64,000 nucleotides of DNA from Cocos nucifera (lineage: Eukaryota; Streptophyta; Magnoliopsida; Arecales; Arecaceae). Below are positions 1-12,180 of the stretch, piece by piece (position 1 is the first letter of the stretch; each line of letters starts with the position of its first letter). The notes under the pieces are model-generated. The model was not told where the DNA came from and did no database searches. It saw only the letters and a list, made by a program, of their open reading frames with translations. The stretch covers positions 62,001-126,000 of the forward strand of contig QRFJ01000384.1 of NCBI GenBank assembly GCA_006176705.1. The letters run 5' to 3'. A program made the translations under genes and the position numbers.

Positions 1-1010
1 GGTGGTAATTGTGCAACCGTGGGACATTCACTTACATGATGTGTTGGGCTAGCACAAATAGAGCAAATCACTTGATAATTAGAAGCTGGTGTGTATTGTG
101 CAGGGGATTGTTGACCTAAGTTTAGGAATTGATCTAATTTCTGTGCAATAAGGTCGACTTTATCTAATTTTTGTGCTATTATGTTCAAATCTGCCTTAGA
201 ATTGAGTTCCGAAGTTTTGATCTCATAAATTCCTGCCCGTTTTTGTTGAGAAATTGATCTTTCATAAGAAGATAATGAAGCATGGTTAATAGAGTTTTCA
301 CTTAAAGTTTCAAACAAGGTATAAGCTTCATCCTCACTTTTGCTCATGAATGCACCTCCACAGGATGCATCAACCATCTGCTTATATTGATCTCCTAAAC
401 CTTCATAGAAAGCTTGTACAATTTGCCACTTAGATAGACCATGGTGTGGGCATTTTCTAAGGAGTTCCTTAAGTCTTTCCCATGATTCATGAATTTGTTC
501 CCCTGGAAGCTGAGCAAATCCCGTGATGGCTCGCCTCATGGTATTGGTTCGTCCTATGGGATAAAATTTCTTAAGAAATTCATGTTGCATCTCTGCCCAT
601 GTTTGAATTGTTCTTCCTAATGTGCCAAGCCAGTACTTGGCTTTATCTTTTAATGAGAAAGGGAACAAGGTCAGTCTAAGGGCATCATCAGAAAAATTCT
701 GAATTTTTACCGTAGAGCAGATTTCTAAGAACTCATCCAGATGTTTGTAAGGGTCTTCATTGGCATTCCCATAAAAAGATGGGAGCATCTGGATTGTGGT
801 CGACTTAATCTCATAGTGACTAGCAGGGATATCAGGTATGTGGATGCAAGTCGATGGGTTGTAGGTGGAAGGAATAAAGTATTCCTTCATCTGCCTAGGT
901 GGTTCTTCACGATTTCCAGCCATTTGATTATCTGGTCTTAAATGAATTAGTCTTTCAATTTCAGGATCTGGTTTAACTAGGTCAGGTAAAAGTGATCTTC
1001 TACCGTGCAT
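1..1010 (-). CDS. gag: Gypsy gag polyprotein (retrotrans_gag domain plus CCHC knuckle), incomplete at window edge
   Basis: Structural Gag of gypsy-1, which would form the cytoplasmic virus-like particle and bind element RNA. I read 336 codons without a stop from an ATG at 1008-1010 down to the window edge; no stop is reached, so the C-terminus is missing. Residues ~65-230 hold the retrotransposon Gag core, with motifs such as FYGNANEDPYKHLDEF, then YWLGTLGRTIQTW, then WQIVQAFYEGL. A perfect CCHC zinc knuckle (C-x2-C-x4-H-x4-C, CSICASPTHHVSEC) lies near residue 320. The same protein family, with many stops, occurs in gypsy-2 at 17602-19560. The first ATG was chosen because homology to gypsy-2 begins shortly after it; an internal Met about 30 codons in is an alternative start. 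Confidence 0.9.
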   Translation of the reverse strand, partial: MHGRRSLLPDLVKPDPEIERLIHLRPDNQMAGNREEPPRQMKEYFIPSTYNPSTCIHIPDIPASHYEIKSTTIQMLPSFYGNANEDPYKHLDEFLEICSTVKIQNFSDDALRLTLFPFSLKDKAKYWLGTLGRTIQTWAEMQHEFLKKFYPIGRTNTMRRAITGFAQLPGEQIHESWERLKELLRKCPHHGLSKWQIVQAFYEGLGDQYKQMVDASCGGAFMSKSEDEAYTLFETLSENSINHASLSSYERSISQQKRAGIYEIKTSELNSKADLNIIAQKLDKVDLIAQKLDQFLNLGQQSPAQYTPASNYQVICSICASPTHHVSECPTVAQLP

Positions 1011-2071
1011 GTACTAGTGCAATTTGATATATGGTTCAATTTTTTTTTTTTTTTAAATTATTATTATTTTTTTTTAATTTATTTATTTTTTTTTAAGAAA
1101 AGAAGAGAGAAAGAAAGAAGAGGAAAAATCCTAAAGAATCTTAAATCTGGAGAAGATAGGGAGGAGTTAATTTTTATGTTAGATATTATTTGGCAAACAA
1201 GTTAGGCAATCAATCCTGACTAAGAGTTATCCTAGATCTAGACAGCTCCTAACTGCCAAGATCACCTTCAAGCCCTCCAAATAGAGGATTAACCAATCAA
1301 CTGGCCAGGTAAGTGTAAAGTCGGTGGGAGTCCCTCCGTTGCTTGCCTTAGACACCAATTGTGCTTGGCCAGGTAAGCGAACAGAACCAATTAAGTAACC
1401 ACCTTCTTTCGGGCCCAATCGTCCCTGAACCACTTTCCTAGACACCAGTCAAATTGATTAATCCTAACTTGGTTCAACTCTTAGGATTTCTTGTCCTATT
1501 GAGCTCGAATATCCTTAAAGGTTAATGTCTAATTGATTTTAAGATTTAAGGTTTGGGTTAATGCAGGATGCTGGTTGGTTGTTTGTGGGCTAAGGAAGGG
1601 TGATCAAATCCCCACCTTATCTTGTTTAATGGGTTGTGCCCTTAATTTGGTTTAATATGAAATATGCAAAAGAAAAAAAAAATTCCAATCAAAGAGTTCT
1701 ATGCAATTTAAACTAATTAATTAAATTATAAAAAGGCTTACCTTGACTCCAGCAATCACCAAAAATAAGAATAAAAACTAATATGATGGATGCTCTAAAT
1801 AATTAGGGTTTCTAATCTTGTGATGAGATTTTTAATTAGGTTTATGTAGGTAATATTTTTAATTAATTTAAAATAAAGCAAATATTAAAAATAAAGAAAG
1901 AGATTTAGGGTTTAGGAATGATCTCACCGAATAGGATTGAGAGTTTTGTTCGTGCCCTAATCTTCCTTGTTCCTTTTTTTTTTTTTCTTTTCTGCAAAAT
2001 AAATAAAAAAAATAATGAGTAGGCAGTAAAAAAAAAAATCAAAGAAATAAAGAAATTTTAATTTTTATGCC
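1011..2071 (-). other. gypsy-1 5' leader, untranslated
   Basis: AT-rich leader between the PBS and gag. It carries long A/T homopolymers (around 1040-1100 and 1970-2040) and a GC-richer block at 1215-1450. That block has a recognisable but diverged counterpart in the gypsy-2 leader at about 13490-13790, so it is a conserved leader segment. Short open frames here are not supported as genes. Confidence 0.7.
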
Positions 2072-2089
2072 TCCCCGGCAACGGCGCCA
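2072..2089 (-). other. Primer-binding site, tRNA-Asp
   Basis: On the minus strand the 18 bases read TGGCGCCGTTGCCGGGGA. This is exactly complementary to the 3' end (with CCA) of plant tRNA-Asp(GTC). It starts 6 bp inside the LTR edge. This is where minus-strand DNA synthesis is primed. Confidence 0.93.
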
Positions 2090-2095
2090 AAAACT

Positions 2096-3757
2096 TGATA
2101 GGGACACGATGCTGTCGTTAAGACACCGTGTTTATCAATTTAAATCCGACTCTTTACTTTTTAAACTAATTAAAAATTATGAAGAAAGTGGTGAGTCGGG
2201 TCGAATCCACAGAGAGGCAATGATTTATTTCTAAAATCTTTGATTTTTTTTTTTTTTTTAAGAAAAGAAAGCAAGGATTTTTTTTTAAAAAATTAAAGTC
2301 GAAAAATAGATCTATAAATAAAAATAGAATTTAAATTATGCAAAAATAAATTTGATACTAAGATCTACTATTTAGATCTTAGCAACTACTTATAGTAAAA
2401 TTAAAAAGCAATAAAGAACAAATAATTTAAAGAGCTAGAATTGAAAAGAATAATGAAACTTTCTTTATTAAATTTAAAACTAAGATGCAGAATTTAAATA
2501 CAAGAAATTAAAGAAAATTCAGAATTTTAATACAAGAAATTAAAGGAAAAAAAAAGACTAGATGAAGATCGCAGATCGGCGTAGGCATGAAGATGGCGTA
2601 GAAGACCGGCTCTTCTTCTCAGCAGCACCGCAGCTTTGAAGCAACCTTTAATCCCAGAGCTTGACTTCCACCCTATACCTTAGCTTCTCTTCCAACCCTC
2701 CTCCCTTTCTTAGAGGCTTAGGATCCTTTTTATAGAGCTAGAAGAGGTAGATATTTATTTCTAAAAGCAATATGGGACTAATTTCCTTTGTAATCGTAAA
2801 AATTTGAATAAAATTTGAATAAAAACAACTCTGTTATGACTCTGGTAAATCTGGTAAAATCAGGCTATCCGATAGGAATCGAACGGTTCAAAAATCGTCA
2901 AAATCGGATGCCTATCAGCCCAGATCAGCTCGAATTGAATTCTGGCCGTCCGATCGCGCTTGATCGAGGAAATCTGGCCGCAAATCGCGCTTCGGGAGTC
3001 CTGATCACCGCCGGGAGCGTTCTGGACCGTCGGATCGAAGCTGGAATCAGGCGCTGCCGTTTGATGGTGATCCGAGTGAAGTTGGCAACCGAAAAAAATG
3101 CTGACCGTCCGATCTTAACCGCAATCAACCGCAAGCCGTCCGATCGCGCAATTACTGTTCCCATGGACCGCGTAGACCGGCCGCACCGCACACCGCAACC
3201 AATCAACGCTTCTGTCACCGAGTGAAATGACCAGATTGCCCTGTGAGCCGCGATAAAATTTTGTAGACCCTTTAAGGGTCTAGGTCCACCACGTGGCAGG
3301 CTCTGATTCGCCGGATTTTGCTGAGCTGGCGGTCCACGCCTGGATCGTAGACCGGCTGATGGCTTCAATGACTGAGTCGGCTTTGATGGCTCGGCTTCGC
3401 TTGGATGGCTCGGCTTGGCTTGGTGGCTCGGCTTGCGGAGTCGGCTGAGCCGTTTTCTTTTTTTTATTTAATTTTTATTTATTTTATATTTTTTTAAAAA
3501 ATTCATATCTTTTTCATTTTAGCTCCATTTTACTTGAAATTTATTTTGTTGTGATCAAAAAAATGAGCTCTTTCTTTTAATAATAAAATTTTATTTCTTA
3601 ATTTTTATTTTTTTTATTATTTTTTAATTAATTTTTTAATTAATATAAATATGAATTTTTCAATAAATTATATATAAATTGATTGATAATTCTTAAAAAT
3701 TAATATAAATTAATTAATAAATTAATACTTTTATTGGTGAATTTATGATGCTTATCA
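2096..3757 (-). repeat. gypsy-1 5' LTR (1662 bp)
   Basis: On the plus strand it begins TGATAGGGACACG and ends CTTATCA, so on the minus strand it runs TGATAAG...TATCA. The outer end resembles the start of the gypsy-2 3' LTR (TGATAATTATCATAAA). It contains a GC-rich segment (about 2850-3440) that gives overlapping long frames on both strands; these have no recognisable domain and are taken as chance. Only one LTR lies in the window, so no age estimate from LTR divergence is possible here. Confidence 0.87.
2725..2734 (-). promoter_or_regulatory. Putative TATA box of gypsy-1 LTR
   Basis: The minus strand reads TATAAAAAGG, a strong plant TATA motif, about 630 bp from the LTR's internal edge. It would place transcription start near 2695 and the R/U5 part at about 2096-2695. 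Motif and position only; no transcript evidence. Confidence 0.55.
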
Positions 3758-5305
3758 GTAGACATAATTGCCTCTGACTGGTACATCAAATAGGCCACAT
3801 ACATTAGTATGTACTAGGGCAAGCAGGTCTATGGCCCTTTCCCCAAGTCCTACAAAAGGAAGCTTGATCATTTTGCCAAGAAGGCATGATTCATAAATTG
3901 AATATGACTTGAAAGTCAATAGACTCAATAGTTCGAATTTCTCCAATTTGTTAACCCTGTCTTCGGCTATATGACCTAGCCTAAGGTGCCAAAGATACCT
4001 ATCATTTAGACTATCCCTAGATCATTTTGATCCTATGACATTCATATTTTGCTCGATATTAAAAATAGAAACATCAATATGTAACTGGTAGAGATCATTT
4101 GTAAGAAAACTACTTGTAATTTTATTTCTTTCATAAAGAATATTACAATGGTCCTTAAGAAAATTAATTACATAGCCTTCTTGTACTAAACATGAAATAG
4201 AAATTAAATTTTTGCTTGCTGTAGACACATAAAAATAGTTTCTAAAAACTAAATCTAATCCTGACGGTAATCACAGAGGATAGGTTCCCATGGCTACAAT
4301 AGCAAATCTTGCTCCATTCCCAACGTGTAGGATCATCTCACCATCCCTCAGCCTCCTACTATCCTTAAGACTCTGCATAGAAGTGCACAAGTAAGCATTA
4401 GAACCAGAGTCAAGCACCCAACTGGATGCAAAAGAAATTATAAGATTAGATTCTATAACGAGCATACTTCTAGAAGGACCTGCCTCCTTCTTGTTCTTCA
4501 AGCTGGCCAGGTACAAAGAGCAGTTCCACTTCTAATAGCCATCAGTATTACATTGAAAATATTTTTCTTTATCAGCAGCCTTCTTCTTCGCCTCTACCTT
4601 TTTCTTCTTTCCATCATCCACCTTCTGCTTCTTCATGGATTTCTTTTTCTTTCCAAAAAACTTTTTCTTGGAAGAAGTCTGTTCCACAGTAAGTATTAAG
4701 CCTTTAGAATCTTTTATAGAAGGGTCAGTAGTAACTAGCATGTTCATGAGCTCAGCTAAGGTATTCTGAAGTTTATGCATATGATAGTTCATGATGAACT
4801 GCACATATCCATCAGTCAAGGACTATAGAATTATATCAATCTACAGATCTTGATCTAACTTGACACCGAGCTTCTCAAGCTCTTCTAAGTCCTTGATCAT
4901 CATCAGATAATTATCTTGGATCGATTGTCCATCATGCATCTGAGTCTTAAACAGTCTCTTAGTAACTTGATATTTGGCTGCATGACTTTGTTCACCAAAT
5001 AACTCTTATAGGTGAGCCAACATTTGATAGCTAGTCTTAATATCTTCATGTTGGTACTGGAGCTCATCAGACAGTGAGTCCAACATATAATATTTGGCTT
5101 TATTATCTTCATCCATCCATTTCTCAAGAGATGTTCTCTAATCAGCGGATGGACGGGTTGGTAAGGTGGGAGGATCCTATTCCAACACATGAGTCAACTT
5201 CTCAAAACTCAAAATAATTCTGAAGTTTCGAAGCCAATCCTTATAGTTGGGTCCGATCAGTCTATTGGTTTCTAGGATACGGGCTAGTGGGTTGGACGCA
5301 GACAT
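3758..5305 (-). pseudogene. Degenerate copia Gag-protease-integrase start
   Basis: Begins at the ATG at 5303-5305 (MSASNPLARILETNRLIG) and runs to the gypsy-1 junction, with several in-frame stops. In order: a UBN2-type Gag core (about 4830-5250); a lysine-rich stretch; a zinc knuckle near 4535-4560 in which a Cys and the His have become Tyr and a Trp codon has become a stop; an aspartic protease with its VLDSGSNA motif intact (about 4390-4430); and a GAG-pre-integrase region ending in LVHTNVCGLFDVPVRGNYVY. The lesions are largely G-to-A or C-to-T changes. This is a dead polyprotein gene of the Ty1/copia class. Confidence 0.87.
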
Positions 5306-7178
5306 CTTTCTGTAAAGAGTCAAAATTTTTAGTTAGATTTTGTAATTAGACTTAACCATTTATTTTTAAATAAATTAGACTCCCACTATTTACTCGAATC
5401 CCTACACTCTCTTAAAAGAGATATGAAAATCTTCATGATTATTGATTTCTAGTGGATGGTGTGATCCCACCGACTGGCTCATCACCTCACCTAATAGTTC
5501 TTGGTGATGGGTTAATCGATGAGTAAACAACTCTTGTCAATGATTCGCTAATCATGGTGCATCCAAACCTGATATATAATTTATGAATCTCACCATGTCC
5601 GAAATATTGATCTACTTCTTAATTAAGTCAGACCCACTATTTACATAAATTGAATTTTTGATTGGATCCCTCATCGTATTCGAAATATTGAGCCCAATCC
5701 ATCCTCTAACCCATAGCATCCAATGCCTAATAAACATGGTTGCATCTTTTCGGTATAACTGAATCACTATATCCAGCTGAGAATAATCAACCCCAGAAAG
5801 GGTCTTACATCTACAATGGTCGAAGATCTTAGACTTAATATTTTTTTAGAAAGATTTAATTTAGGTCTCTTTAAATTTGACTTGACTTAGTTATAACAAT
5901 TATGACTAACTTAGTGGTATGGATTGGCTCGAATTATTAGCCATCTTAAATTAGAACTAGATCGACACAAATAGCCAGGTAAGTGAGACCAGTGGAAGGG
6001 ATATGCCATTAACTCAACAAGAATGTATTCAGATCGAGTAGCTTTCAATTAAAAATCAATCGATCATATCTGCCAAACTTATCTTAGACACCAAATTATC
6101 AAATCAGAATTAATTAGATTAGCCTATGATCTAGACTCAAACCGCGGAGCCAAATTAGATCTTGACTTGATCGAGTCACATCTTAATATGATTCGATCTT
6201 AATCCAGACTTAATCCTATTAGGCTGATCAAATCTAAGCTTTCTTTGATCACGCCTAACCAACTCTTGATTCGATTTGATCAATCGCTAGACCTAATAGA
6301 GCTACCCAAGTCCGAACCCTATTTTATGAATATATCTTAGATCTAAAAATTTATAATTTTTAGATTAATTAATTTCATAATCTTAATTCTTAATTAGGTT
6401 TTAGGTTCATGAATAAAATATGTAGTAAAATTCTAGAATTTTAGGATCTAGGATTTTGTAGAAAAATAAGTTTTGATTTTTGATTAAGAACGAACGTGCA
6501 GCACCCCTACACATCATAAGAATACCCCATCGAATGGGAGGAGAGGGCTTTTAAATCTTTCTTTATTCTTATGATCGGACGGCCAAGGGGAATTTCTTAA
6601 TTAGAAATATAATTTCTACTATAAAATTAGTTATATCTAAATCATATATCATATATACAATTAATGATCTAACTTATACATATTTTGCATACATCTCATG
6701 TATCATAACTAAATTAAACATGCATGCTTTCAGATCTAATATATCACATATAATATCTAAAAAATAAAATTTAAATTTAATCATATCAAATAAAACTATT
6801 CTAAATATTTTATAGAACTATTCTATAATTAGTCTAAGCATGCATCCTTCATATCTCATATGAATAAAATAAAAATTAAAAATTTTATTTTTTATTTTTT
6901 AGATCTGATTATAATAATTATAATATCAAAAAAATAAAAATAAATTAGATCTAAAATTATATTTAATTAATTTAATAATATGATTATACTAGACTACATA
7001 TAAAACTATTCTATTTCTAGTCTAGTCATACATCTCATACATTATAGATCTAAATCATAAAATTTTTAATTTTTTGATTTTAGAGATTTAATCACATCTG
7101 ATGTAACATCTAAATTTTTTTAATATTAGGGCATAAATAAAAATTAAATTAGATCTAAAATAGATCTGATGAATAACC
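5306..7178 (-). other. copia-A 5' leader, untranslated
   Basis: AT-rich sequence between PBS and gag. The 368 bp next to the PBS (about 6811-7178) is repeated at 9465-9832 next to the PBS of copia-B, showing that the two elements are one family. No gene seen. Confidence 0.7.
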
Positions 7179-7196
7179 AACTTGGCTCTGACACTA
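7179..7196 (-). other. Primer-binding site of copia-A, initiator tRNA-Met type (decayed)
   Basis: The minus strand reads TAGTGTCAGAGCCAAGTT against the expected TGGTATCAGAGCCAGGTT. It lies 2 bp inside the LTR edge. Confidence 0.8.
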
Positions 7197-7198
7197 GT

Positions 7199-9464
7199 TG
7201 AAGGAAAAATCTTATTTTTCTTGCACAAGATCGTTCAGATCTATTGGATCTGAAGGACTATTTTAAAATTTTCTATGATCCTAATCAGATCTAAAATATC
7301 TTAGATCTAATCCTAAAGATCTAATATTATGTAATAAAATAAAATTAAATCTAATTTAATTTCATATCTTGTATTTGGGTAATCAGATTACCCTACGATG
7401 ATCATAATTGATCCTAAGGTTCTGGAAGGAGCCACGCACATGCCTAGCCTCTACCGATATCCACTCAGATAAGATCTGAAGGTATTCTTCTTTTGAATCA
7501 TTTCTTCAAAAATTATATCTGGATCTAATCTTGAAGTTCTTCAAAACTACTTTGAAGAAGCAGCGGTTGTTTCTTTCAGCAGTGTTGTCTTCTTCCTAAT
7601 CTGGGCACCTTTTTTCCTTGGATTGCACTTGAACCCATGCCTAACTCCTTTAGGCATGGAGAGGAGAGAGAGAGGATCAGAGGGAGGCATGGAATAGAGG
7701 AGGGCAGTCTTACGGCATAGTGAAAGAAAAAAGCTCTCTAACCCTAGGCGTAGATAGGGTTTAAATAGACCCTATTGCGCCATGCAGTGCCACATCATCC
7801 CAGCCAATCAAAGGCCTTCATTCAATCAGATCTAAATTTGATTGATTGGATGATGTCATCTGATCCAATCAGATGAGAGTCCCTCAAAAATCCACATAAG
7901 TGGTGCCAACACTAGATAAATCCAAAAGTCTTTGGCGCCCCTAGTGTTTGATCATATCAAAAAACCCTGGAGTCCCATCTGTATGGGACTCCATCCCTTA
8001 TCCATATGGGGCGTGCACCCTCTCTCTTATCTCTTTTAGTAGGGGGACAAGTGCCCCAGGTGCTCTTCTATAGGTGCATGACACATGGCCTTATGTCCAA
8101 GTGTCCATGGTCAATTATTGACTTATATCAAAAATAGGAATTAGCAGGTGATAGGAATTAGTAGTTGTTATCTTAAATCCATCTAATGAATTAAGATAAT
8201 TCTTTTTTGATCTGGACAAGCTCTAGTTGGATTAAGATAAAGTTCTTGAGTGAGCCCAAATAAATTTGGCTCAGCCAAGATGAACCAAAATGATTACAAA
8301 AGAAGAATGCTAGGCTCAATCGTATGCTAGTACGATTTTTTTGAACCTAATTGAATCTAATCCAAATTAATTGAACTAGGTTAGTCCAATTGATGACATT
8401 CAAATTCAAATTCTTATTTGTGTGACTCAGTTAGATTTAGTTTCATATGATAATGAGACATGTCGTGATCTCTATCATCAACATCATCGAAATACCTTTC
8501 GATGGTATCAGAACTTCTTCTGATTCATATAATTAGAATGATTGATCATCTAAATCATTCTAATTGCTCCCAAAATCCATCAAGTGACACCTAGTAGTAT
8601 ATGGTGGCAACCCATTCAAAATTGAAAGTGAATCTCTTGGTGCAGCTACCTATGTGATTGGGTTCTTCTATCTTGAGCCCCGAATGGATTAGTGTTAAGG
8701 TAAACTCGTCAAACTCGATATCCATCATATGAATTAATCATTCGATTCGAGTCCAATATAAAACCCTAATAGAAACTCTTTCTATCATCTTTACGCTGCC
8801 ATGGCCATGGGCTTAAGGACTCAATCTCATGATTATCATAGGACTACTACTCATCTACCAAGGTAGATAGATCCCCCATTAGTGCAATCAAATTTCTACA
8901 ATGAACATGCTATAGCCAACATACACCTCAAGATTCTGAATGGCTAGGAGATTGAGTTATGGTGTAGCCAAACTATAACACCCTCAAGGTAAACTACCAA
9001 TGCACCTCAAGTCAAAAAACCAGACACACCACTGTAGCAACGAGTCAGTCATCGATGAGAAGGTAGACTTTTTTATGACTGCTTAAGGTGGTCACGCTCA
9101 GTGCCTTCGTTCTCTAATAAATATCTATACTCTTGCTTCAGTATTTTCATGTTGTAGACTCAAGACACATCTATCCTAAAAAGCAATCATACACCAACCT
9201 TCCAGATTGATTACCATCCTCGTGATGATCCTACGATCAAGAGTAGTTTATGAGTTAATTATGAAAATTCATGTCTTAAATTTTTAACTCTTGAAAATAT
9301 GAATTATCATTATCATTAACTCAAAAGATGTATCACAGACACTTTAAATATACACTATGATAAAAAATAATCTATTTATTAATTTATAATTAAAATTATA
9401 AAATTATCCTTAGAAGTGCATTACAAGTGTCAGCCAATCTAGCTTCTAAGGCACACATCTAACA
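7199..9464 (-). repeat. copia-A 5' LTR (2266 bp)
   Basis: On the minus strand it begins TGTTAGATGTGTGCC and ends CCTTCA. It is collinear with the LTR at 9853-12180 except for small indels. The terminal TG...CA, adjoining PBS and match to a second copy fix both ends. ORF-sized frames inside are not supported as genes. Confidence 0.88.
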
Positions 9465-9832
9465 AATTTATAGAATGATTCTATACTAGTCTAAGCATGC
9501 ATCTTTCATATCTCATATGAATAAAATAAAAATTAAAAATTTTATTTTCTATTTTTTATATCTGATTACAATAATTATAACATCAAAAAAAGAAAAATAA
9601 ATTAAATATAAAATTATATTTAATCAATTTAATAATATGATTATACTAGACTACACATAGAACTATTCTATTCCTAGTCTAGTATGCATCTCATACATTA
9701 GAGATCTAAATTATAAAATTTTTAATTTTATGATTTTAGATCTAATAATATCTGATGTGATATCTAAAATTTTTTAATATTAAATCATAAATAAGAATTA
9801 AATTAGATCTAAAATTGATCTGATGAACAGCC

Positions 9833-9850
9833 AACCTGGCTTTGATACCA
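9833..9850 (-). other. Primer-binding site of copia-B, initiator tRNA-Met type
   Basis: The minus strand reads TGGTATCAAAGCCAGGTT, one mismatch from the expected initiator tRNA-Met complement. It is better preserved than the equivalent site of copia-A. Confidence 0.85.
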
Positions 9851-9852
9851 GT

Positions 9853-12180
9853 TGAAGAAAAAATCTATTTTTCTTGCACAGGATCATTCAAATCTGATTG
9901 GATCTGAAGAAATATTTTAAAAATTTTTTATATGATTCTAATCAGATCTAAAACATTCTAGATCTGATCCTAAAGATCTAATAGTAAAAATTAAAAATAA
10001 AATTAAATCTAATTTAATTTCATACCTTTGTTTTGGATAATCAGATTATCCTGTGATGATCTTGATTGATCCTGAGGTTTTGGAAGGAGCCACGCACATG
10101 CTTGTCCTCTACCAATATCCACTCAAATAGGATCTGAGGTCTTCTCCTTCTAAATCACCTCTTCAAAAATCAGATTTGGATCTGATCTTGAAATTCTTTA
10201 AAACATCTTTGAAGAAGCAGCGGTCGTCTCTTTTAGCAGTGCTACCTTCTTCCTGTTCTGGGTGCCTTTCTTTCTTGGATTGCACTTGAACCCATGGCCA
10301 ACTCCTTTGGGCATGAAGAGAAGAGAGAGAGGATTAGAGGGAGGCATGGAATAGAGGAGGGCAGCCTTGTGGCATGGTGAAAGGAAAAAGCCCTCTAACC
10401 CTAGGCGCACATAGGGTTTAAATAGACCCTGTTGCGCCATGTAGTGCCACATCATCCCGACCAATCAGAGATCTTCATTCAATCAGATCTAAATCTAATT
10501 GGTGGGATGATGTTATCTGATCCAATCAGATAAGAGTCTCTCAAAAATCTACATAGGTGGCGCCAACACTAGATAAACCCAAAAGTCTTTGGCGCCCCTA
10601 GTGTTTGATAATATCAAAATACCTTGGAGTCCCATCTGTATGGAATTCCATCCCTTATCCACATGGGGTGCATGACTAGGGTGGCATGCACCCTCTCTCT
10701 TGCCTCTTTTAGTAGGGTGATAAAAGTCTAGGTGCTCTCCTATAGGTGCATGACACATGGCCCTATGTCCAAGTGTCCAGGGTCAACTATTGACCAAGGT
10801 CCAAAATAGGAATTAGCTAGTGAAAAGAATTGATAGGTGTTGTCTTAAATCCATCTAATGAATTAAGATAACCCTTTTCTAATCTAGACAAGCCCTAGTC
10901 AAACTAAGATATGGTTCTTGAGTGAGTCCAAACAAATTTGGTTTAGCCGAGACGAACCAAAATGATTACAAAAAGGAGAATGTTAGGCTCAATCGTATGC
11001 TATTATGATTTTTTTGAACCTAATTGGATCTAATCTAAATTAATTGAACTAGATTAGTTCAATTGATGATATCCAGATCTAAATCCTTATTTGTATGATC
11101 TAGTAAGGTTCAGTTCCATATGGTAATGAGACATGTCACGATATCTATCATCGATATCATCAAAATATCTTTCGATGGATCAGAACTTTTCTTATTCATA
11201 CAATTAGAATGATCAATCATCTAAATCATTCTAATTACTTCTAAAATCTACCAGTGACACCTAGCAGTATATGGTGGCAACCCATCAGAATTAAAAGTGA
11301 ACCTCTCGGTGCAGCTACCTATGTGATTGGGTTCTTTTATCTTGAGTCCCGATTGAATTATGATTAAGGTAAACTCGTCAAACCCAATATTCGTCATATG
11401 AATTAATCATTCGATTTGAGTCCAATATAAAACTCTAATAGAAACTCTTTCTATTATCTTCACTTTGCCATGACTATGGTCTTAAGGATTTAATCTCATG
11501 ATTATCATAGGGCTACTCCTCTTCCACCGAAGTAGATAAATCCTCTATTGGTGCAATCCAATTCCTACAATGAACATGCTATAGCTAACATACACCTTAG
11601 GATTCCAAATGGCTAGGAGATCGAGTTATGGTGTAGTCAAACTATAACACCCTCAAGGTGAACTACCAATGTACCTCAAGTCAAAGAATCAAACACACCA
11701 CTACAGAACTACCAATGTACCTCAAGTCAAAGAATCAAACACACCACTACAGCATCGAGTCAGTCATTGACGAGAAGGTAGATTTTCTTATGACTGCTCG
11801 AGGTGGTCATGCTCAGTGCCCTCATTCTCTAATGAATACCTGTACTCTCACTCTGTTGTCTCCACACCATAGACTCAAGATACATCTATCCTAAGAAAGC
11901 AATCATACACTAACCTTCTAGATCAATCACTATCCTCATAATGATCCTTCGATCGAAAGTAGTTTATGAGTTAATTATGAAAATTCATATCTTAAATTTT
12001 CAACTCTTGCAAATATGAATTGTTATTATCATTAACTCAAAGGATGTATCACAGACACTTTAAATACACATTATAATAGAAAATAATTTTTTTATTAATT
12101 TATAATCAAAATTATAAAATTATCCATAGAAGTGTATTACAAGTGTCAGTCAATCTGACTTTTAGGGCATACATCTAACA
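9853..12180 (-). repeat. copia-B 5' LTR (2328 bp)
   Basis: On the minus strand it begins TGTTAGATGTATGCCC and ends TTCTTCA. It matches 7199-9464 along its length. A short internal tandem duplication (about 11660-11750) occurs here and not in copia-A, and helps explain the greater length. Confidence 0.88.

Larger units (their letters stand above)
1..3757 (-). mobile_element. gypsy-1: Athila/Tat-like Ty3/gypsy LTR retrotransposon, 5' portion
   Basis: Minus-strand element that runs off the left edge of the window. Reading leftward from 3757 it has a 1662 bp 5' LTR, a 6 bp spacer, a perfect 18 bp primer-binding site for tRNA-Asp, a ~1.06 kb leader and an open gag frame. A tRNA-Asp primer with this layout is typical of plant Athila/Tat-type gypsy elements. 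It interrupts the integrase start of copia-A exactly at 3757/3758. The intact PBS and gag make it the youngest insertion in the left-hand stack. Pol and the 3' LTR, if present, lie outside the window, so lineage and autonomy cannot be settled. Confidence 0.88.
3758..9464 (-). mobile_element. copia-A: Ty1/copia retrotransposon, 5' part, cut by gypsy-1
   Basis: Minus-strand copia element. It has a 2266 bp 5' LTR (7199-9464), an initiator-tRNA-Met PBS, a ~1.87 kb AT-rich leader and a decayed gag-protease-integrase frame, broken at 3757 by gypsy-1. The distal integrase, RT, RNase H and 3' LTR are not in the window. It lies inside the leader of the related copia-B. Confidence 0.85.
9465..12180 (-). 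mobile_element. copia-B: LTR plus first 368 bp of leader of a related copia element
   Basis: Same family and orientation as copia-A. Only the 5' LTR, PBS and start of the leader are present; the leader stops at 9465 exactly where the LTR of copia-A begins. Two readings fit: copia-A inserted into the leader of copia-B, or a head-to-tail tandem arose by recombination. Its outer end at 12180 abuts a gypsy-2 LTR that is missing its beginning, so copia-B inserted into gypsy-2. Confidence 0.82.

Noticed and set aside
2815..3368. Overlapping 136- and 147-codon frames on opposite strands
   Set aside because: They lie wholly inside the gypsy-1 LTR in a CG-rich block, share the same bases on both strands and show no domain.
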